Of a stretch of 26,775 nucleotides of DNA, positions 23,169-26,775 are shown piece after piece. The notes below the pieces were generated by a model that did not search any database, had not been told where the DNA came from, and saw only the letters and a program-made list of their open reading frames with translations. The translations under genes and the position numbers were made by a program. Origin of the DNA: CAZKGE01 sp964541695 (GTDB taxonomy: Bacteria > Bacillota > Clostridia > Christensenellales > CAG-138). Location: the NCBI GenBank assembly GCA_964541695.1, contig CAZIRB010000022.1, forward strand, positions 1-26,775, given 5' to 3'. Positions within the stretch are counted from its first letter, which is position 1. Each line of letters begins with the position of its first letter.

Positions 23169-23268
23169 NNNNNNNNNNNNNNNNNNNNNNNNNNNNNNNN
23201 NNNNNNNNNNNNNNNNNNNNNNNNNNNNNNNNNNNNNNNNNNNNNNNNNNNNNNNNNNNNNNNNNNNN
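23169..23268. other. Assembly gap (100 N) between rsmH and mraZ
   Basis: A run of exactly 100 Ns, a usual placeholder for unknown size. The flanks do not overlap each other. By family length the missing DNA should include the last few mraZ codons, any intergenic bases and about 300 bases of rsmH, so the true gap is probably well over 100 bases. Confidence 0.85.
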
Positions 23269-23689
23269 CGAGCGCCGCGTCGTATTCGTCCATCGTCAGC
23301 TCCGTGTGGCGCGTAAAGTCCGCGGGATTCCAGATCTCGACGCGGTTGCCCACGCCGACGAGCATCGCGTCTTTAGCCAGGTTCGCGTACTCGCGCAGGG
23401 ACTGCGGAATCAGGATCCGCCCCTGCTTGTCCGTTTCGCAGGCCGCGGCCGTCGCGTACAGCCGCCGTTTGACTGCCTGGCCCGCCAGGTCCGTCAGCGG
23501 CAGCAGCGCGAGCTTTTCCGAGAACGCGTCCCATTCCTGCTGCGACATGCCGAACAGGCAATTAACGCCCTTCGCGCCCAAAATCCCCTCGGTGACCACG
23601 ATCAGCTCGCCGACGGTCTCCCTCCACTTTGCGGGTATGAACACGCGGCCTTTCGCATCGAACGAATGATCATAGGTCCCAATCAACAT
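23269..23689 (-). CDS. mraZ: Transcriptional regulator MraZ, last codons lost in gap
   Basis: 140 residues are visible, nearly the full length of MraZ (about 140-150). MraZ is a ring-forming DNA-binding protein that represses its own dcw promoter. Both SpoVT/AbrB-like half-domains are seen: MLIGTYDHSFDAKGRVFIPAKWRE at the start and CETDKQGRILIPQSLREYA in the second half. These contain the DxKGR and DxQGR cores that bind DNA. The visible end reads WNPADFTRHTELTMDEYDAAL before the Ns. It is the first gene of the dcw cluster, with a GGAAGGGG site 10 bases before the ATG and a promoter with triple repeats upstream. Confidence 0.94.
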
Positions 23690-23742
23690 GCCGCTGCCGC
23701 CCCTTCCCGCTCAAGTGCCCATATGTCGCAAGCTATGGTAGA

Positions 23743-23778
23743 AGTATACACCACTTCACCCCATTTGTCACCACTTTT
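23743..23778 (-). promoter_or_regulatory. mraZ promoter with three 10-bp-spaced operator repeats
   Basis: Minus strand: GTGACA (23766-23771), 17 bases, then TATACT (23743-23748). Three TGG-containing repeats, aaagTGGtg, acaaaTGGgg and tgaagTGGtg, occur at exactly 10 bp period. Their TGG triplets are at 23771-23773, 23761-23763 and 23751-23753, so they overlap the -35 and the spacer. Direct TGG-rich repeats with this helical period upstream of mraZ are the known binding pattern of MraZ. Confidence 0.7.
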
Positions 23779-23865
23779 ATGAATAATTTGTGCATGTTTT
23801 TTGAACAATCTATTAATTCGATTCGTTTCGCGGCAAACTTTTGGATTCGGGTCCGGTTTTTTCCC

Positions 23866-23892
23866 TTGACGCATGGAAAAATATGATATACT
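23866..23892 (+). promoter_or_regulatory. parE promoter
   Basis: TTGACG (23866-23871) and TATACT (23887-23892) are separated by only 15 bases. An extended -10 TG at 23884-23885 may compensate for the short spacer. The leader to the ATG at 23925 is about 25 bases, with a weak GGGG ribosome site. Confidence 0.6.
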
Positions 23893-23924
23893 GAAAGTTC
23901 AGAAACGTAAAATACGGGGTAGCT

Positions 23925-26038
23925 ATGGCTTCAGAATATACGGTGGATCAAATCAAGGTCATGGAGGGCCTCGACGCGGTGCGCATGCGGCCCGGCATGT
24001 ACATCGGCTCGACCGGCCAGCGCGGACTGCATCATCTTCTGTGGGAAATCGTCGACAACGCCATAGACGAGGCGGCAAACGGCTTTGCCAACGAGATCGC
24101 CGTCACGATCCACCGCGACAACTCCGTCACGGTGGCCGACAACGGCCGCGGCATCCCCGTGGGCATCCACGAGAAGTTCGGCGTGTCGGGCGTGGAGCTC
24201 GTGTTCACGCAGCTGCACGCGGGCGGCAAGTTCGGCAACGACTCCTACGGCTACTCCGGCGGCCTGCACGGCGTCGGCGCGTCCGTGGTCAACGCGCTGT
24301 CGGAGTGGCTCACCGTCGAGGTGTATTTTGAGAACCGCGCGTACNNNNNNNNNNNNNNNNNNNNNNNNNNNNNNNNNNNNNNNNNNNNNNNNNNNNNNNN
24401 NNNNNNNNNNNNNNNNNNNNNNNNNNNNNNNNNNNNNNNNNNNNCAACGCGCTGTCGGAGTGGCTCACCGTCGAGGTGTATTTTGAGAACCGCGCGTACA
24501 AAATGGAGTTCCGCAGCGAGCCCGACGCTTCCGGCAAAATCGTCTCCGGCAAGCCGCAGTCGCCCTTAGCCGAGGTCGGCCGCACGCGCAAGCAGGGCAC
24601 GGTCGTGACGTTTATGCCCGACGCGCGCGTGTTCGAGACGGTCGAGATGAGCTTCGACGCCGTCTCGCGAAGATTGCGCGAGCTGGCCTACCTCAATCGC
24701 AACGTCAAAATCACGCTTTGCGACGAGCGCGGCGGCGCGGAGAAAAAGCGCGTCGTGGAATACCGCTTCGACGGCGGCCTTTCGGACTTTGTCGCCTATC
24801 TCAACAGCGACAAGACCGCGCTCTACGAGCCGCCGATCCACTTCTCCGGCACGTGCGGCGACATCGTCGTCGAGGTCGCCATGCAGCACAACGACGGCTA
24901 CGCGGACAACATCTTCTCCTACGTCAACAACATCCCGACGACCGAGGGCGGCACGCACGAGACGGGCTTTAAGGTCGCGCTGACCAAGGTGCTCAACGAC
25001 TTCTGCCGCAAGACGGGCACCCTCAAGGACAAGGACGCGCCGCTCTCCGGCGAGGATTTCCGCGAGGGCTGCACCGCCGTGCTCTCGCTCAAGATGCGCT
25101 CGATCCAGTTCGAGGGCCAGACCAAGACCAAGCTCGGCAACACCGAGGCGCGGCCCGCCGTCGAGAGCGTGGTCACGGAAAAGCTTTCCCCCTATCTCGA
25201 GGACCTCAAGAACGCGGATACCGCCGCGCGCATCGCGGACAAGGCCGTCAAGGCCGCCAAGGTGCGCGAGGCCGCGCGCAAGGCCAAGGCGACCGCGCGC
25301 GAGAAGAACAAGCTCGAGAACGCGCCGCTCGTCGGCAAGCTCTCGAGCTGCACCGGCCGCAACGCGAGCGTCAACGAGCTGTTCATCGTCGAGGGCGACT
25401 CCGCCGGCGGCAGCGCCAAGCAGGGCCGCGACCGCAGATTCCAGGCGATATTGCCGCTGCGCGGCAAGCCGCTCAACGTCGAGAAAAAGCGCCTCGACCA
25501 GGTGCTGCAGAACGAGGAGTTCCGCTCGATCATCACCGCCGTCGGCACCGGCATCGGCGAGGACTTCGACATATCGGGCTTAAAGTACGACAAGGTGATC
25601 ATCCTCTCGGACGCGGACCAGGACGGCGCGCACATCCGCGCAATTTTGCTCACGTTCTTCTACCGGTACATGAAGGAGCTCATCATGGACGGGCATATCT
25701 ACATCGGCCTGTCGCCGCTGTACAAGGTGGAGAGAAGCGGAAAAATCCTGTACTGTTACGACGACGACGAGCTGCGCGCCGCGACCAGGAGCGTCGGCCG
25801 CGGCTATACGATCCAGCGCTACAAGGGCCTCGGCGAGATGAACCCGGAGCAGCTCTGGGCGACCACGATGAACCCCGCCGACCGCAAGATGATACAGGTC
25901 ACGATCGAGGACGCGGCCAACGTTGAGCACCTCGTGACCGTGCTGATGGGCGACAAGGTGCAGTCGCGCAAGGAGTACATATTTGAAAACGCCGATTTCA
26001 ACCGGTCGAGCGAGACCTTTGAACGGCTGAAGGATTAG
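23925..26038 (+). CDS. parE: Type IIA topoisomerase subunit B (ParE-like), split by a false gap
   Basis: ATPase subunit that drives strand passage by topoisomerase IV or gyrase. Removing the 100 Ns and one of two identical 55-base flanks gives one intact 652-residue frame (140 codons up to 24344, then 512 from 24500), normal for ParE/GyrB. It shows the GHKL ATPase site (EIVDNAIDEA with Glu 41 and Asn 45, DNGRGIP, GGLHGVGASVVNALS). The transducer domain follows, then the TOPRIM motifs EGDSAGGSA (about residue 437) and SDADQDGAH (about 511), and the C-terminal RYKGLGEMNPEQLW. The wording GLHHLLWEIVDNAIDEA and the neighbouring A subunit favour ParE, but a second gyrase-like enzyme is possible. 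The stop is 5 bp before parC. Confidence 0.9.
24345..24444. other. False assembly gap (100 N) inside parE
   Basis: The 55 bases before the Ns (24290-24344) are identical to the 55 bases after them (24445-24499). Collapsing them restores the parE frame exactly. This is an unmerged contig overlap, not missing DNA. Confidence 0.95.
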
Positions 26039-26043
26039 ACGGC

Positions 26044-26775
26044 ATGGCAAAGAAGATCGACGAACCGACGCAGGAGACCATACTCCAGCGCAACATGGAG
26101 GACGTGATGCACGCGTCCATCATGCCCTACGCCGAGCACGTCATCCTCGAGCGCGCTTTGCCGCGCGTCGAGGACGGCTTAAAGCCCGTGCAGCGGCGCA
26201 TCCTGTTTACGATGCTGGAGCTGAGCCTGACCCCGGACAAGCCGCACAGAAAGAGCGCGAGGATCGTGGGCGACGCGCTGGGCAAATACCACCCGCACGG
26301 CGACTCCTCCGTATACGACGCGATGGTGCGCATGGCGCAGCCGTTCAGCATGTGCGTGCCGCTTGTCGACGGCCACGGCAACTTCGGCTCCGTCGACGGC
26401 GACCCCGCGGCCGCCATGCGCTACACCGAGGCGCGCATGACCGAGGCCGCCATGCAGCTGCTGCGCGACATCGACAAGGACACGGTGCCGTTCAGCTTCA
26501 ACTTCGACGACACGCTCAAGGAGCCGGACGTACTGCCCGGGCGCTTTCCGAACCTGCTCGTCAACGGCGCCTCGGGCATCGCGGTCGGCCTTGCCACGAA
26601 CATCCCGCCGCACAACCCCGCGGAGGTCATCGACGCGGTCGTGGCCGTGATGGAGAACCCGCGCATTCCGCTTGCCGAGCTGATGCGCATATTGCCCGCG
26701 CCGGATTTTCCGACCGGCGCGTTTTTGCTGCATTCCGACGAGATCGCGCACGCCTACGAGACCGGCCGCGGCAAA
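26044..26775 (+). CDS. parC: Type IIA topoisomerase subunit A (ParC-like), 3' end outside window
   Basis: The first 244 residues of the DNA-breaking subunit. The LERALPRVEDGLKPVQRRIL helix (residues 35-54) is followed by the winged-helix region KSARIVGDALGKYHPHGDSSVYDAMVRMAQ (70-99). The catalytic Tyr 127 is in AAAMRYTEARM, and NGASGIAVGLATNIPPHN follows at about 179-196. The quinolone-determining positions, Ser 88 and Asp 92 (equivalent to Ser 83 and Asp 87 of E. coli GyrA), carry the susceptible-type residues. The start at 26044 has AAGGA within the end of parE, 5 bp gap, so the two subunits are co-translated. It is cut by the window edge, not by mutation. Confidence 0.92.
   Translation, partial: MAKKIDEPTQETILQRNMEDVMHASIMPYAEHVILERALPRVEDGLKPVQRRILFTMLELSLTPDKPHRKSARIVGDALGKYHPHGDSSVYDAMVRMAQPFSMCVPLVDGHGNFGSVDGDPAAAMRYTEARMTEAAMQLLRDIDKDTVPFSFNFDDTLKEPDVLPGRFPNLLVNGASGIAVGLATNIPPHNPAEVIDAVVAVMENPRIPLAELMRILPAPDFPTGAFLLHSDEIAHAYETGRGK

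Noticed and set aside
24445..24499. Apparent 55-base direct repeat flanking the N run in parE
   Set aside because: Considered as a real tandem duplication or attachment-site-like repeat. The exact restoration of the parE frame on merging shows it is an assembly overlap.
26044..26775. Possible quinolone-resistance substitutions in ParC
   Set aside because: The positions equivalent to Ser 83 and Asp 87 carry Ser and Asp, the susceptible-type residues.

Overview
The window looks like part of a metagenome-assembled or draft genome of a high-GC, anaerobic, Gram-positive Clostridia-type bacterium. This placement is an inference from four things: the Firmicutes-style division and cell-wall (dcw) gene order, a meso-diaminopimelate-type MurE (DNPR motif), a class B PBP with C-terminal PASTA domains, and a GEMM-type c-di-GMP riboswitch. 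Two runs of 100 Ns mark scaffold joins. One of them, in parE, is a false gap: the same 55 bases lie on both sides.

Layout. 1-238: composite hairpin and short-tandem repeat. 239-745 (-): small two-TM membrane protein. 872-2925 (-): promoter, c-di-GMP-I riboswitch with terminator, then MNT nucleotidyltransferase, cupin/HD-GYP protein and HEPN protein. 2990-3907 (-): glutamate formimidoyltransferase. 4218-7931 (+): large secreted Ig-like/SH3b surface protein. 8229-9275 (-): threonine aldolase, divergent from 9458-10981 (+), a polytopic membrane protein resembling GT-C/DUF6056 proteins. 11022-11280: a hairpin cluster separating convergent transcription units. 11306-23689 (-): the dcw cluster, in transcription order mraZ, rsmH, ftsL-like, PBP (spoVD/pbpB-like), murE, mraY, murD, ftsW, murA, ftsQ/divIB. 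23925-26775 (+): parE and the start of parC, divergent from mraZ.

How the genes work together. The dcw block makes lipid-linked peptidoglycan precursors (MurA, MurD, MurE, MraY) and the septal synthase with its regulators (FtsW, class B PBP, FtsL-like, FtsQ/DivIB). murF, murG and ftsZ are not in the block. The mraZ promoter carries three repeats spaced exactly 10 bp, a probable MraZ autoregulatory operator. parE and parC encode the two subunits of a type IIA topoisomerase.

The most interesting region is 872-2925. A c-di-GMP-I-type riboswitch precedes an operon whose middle gene has all the motifs of an HD-GYP c-di-GMP phosphodiesterase, and this gene sits between the two halves of an MNT/HEPN pair. 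That suggests a c-di-GMP feedback module coupled to a toxin-antitoxin-like or nucleotidylation module. Further points are the composite intergenic repeats, unusual acidic and Thr/Pro/Asp-rich extensions on the division proteins, and mosaic base composition in the surface protein. No tRNA, rRNA, CRISPR array, transposase or phage gene was seen.
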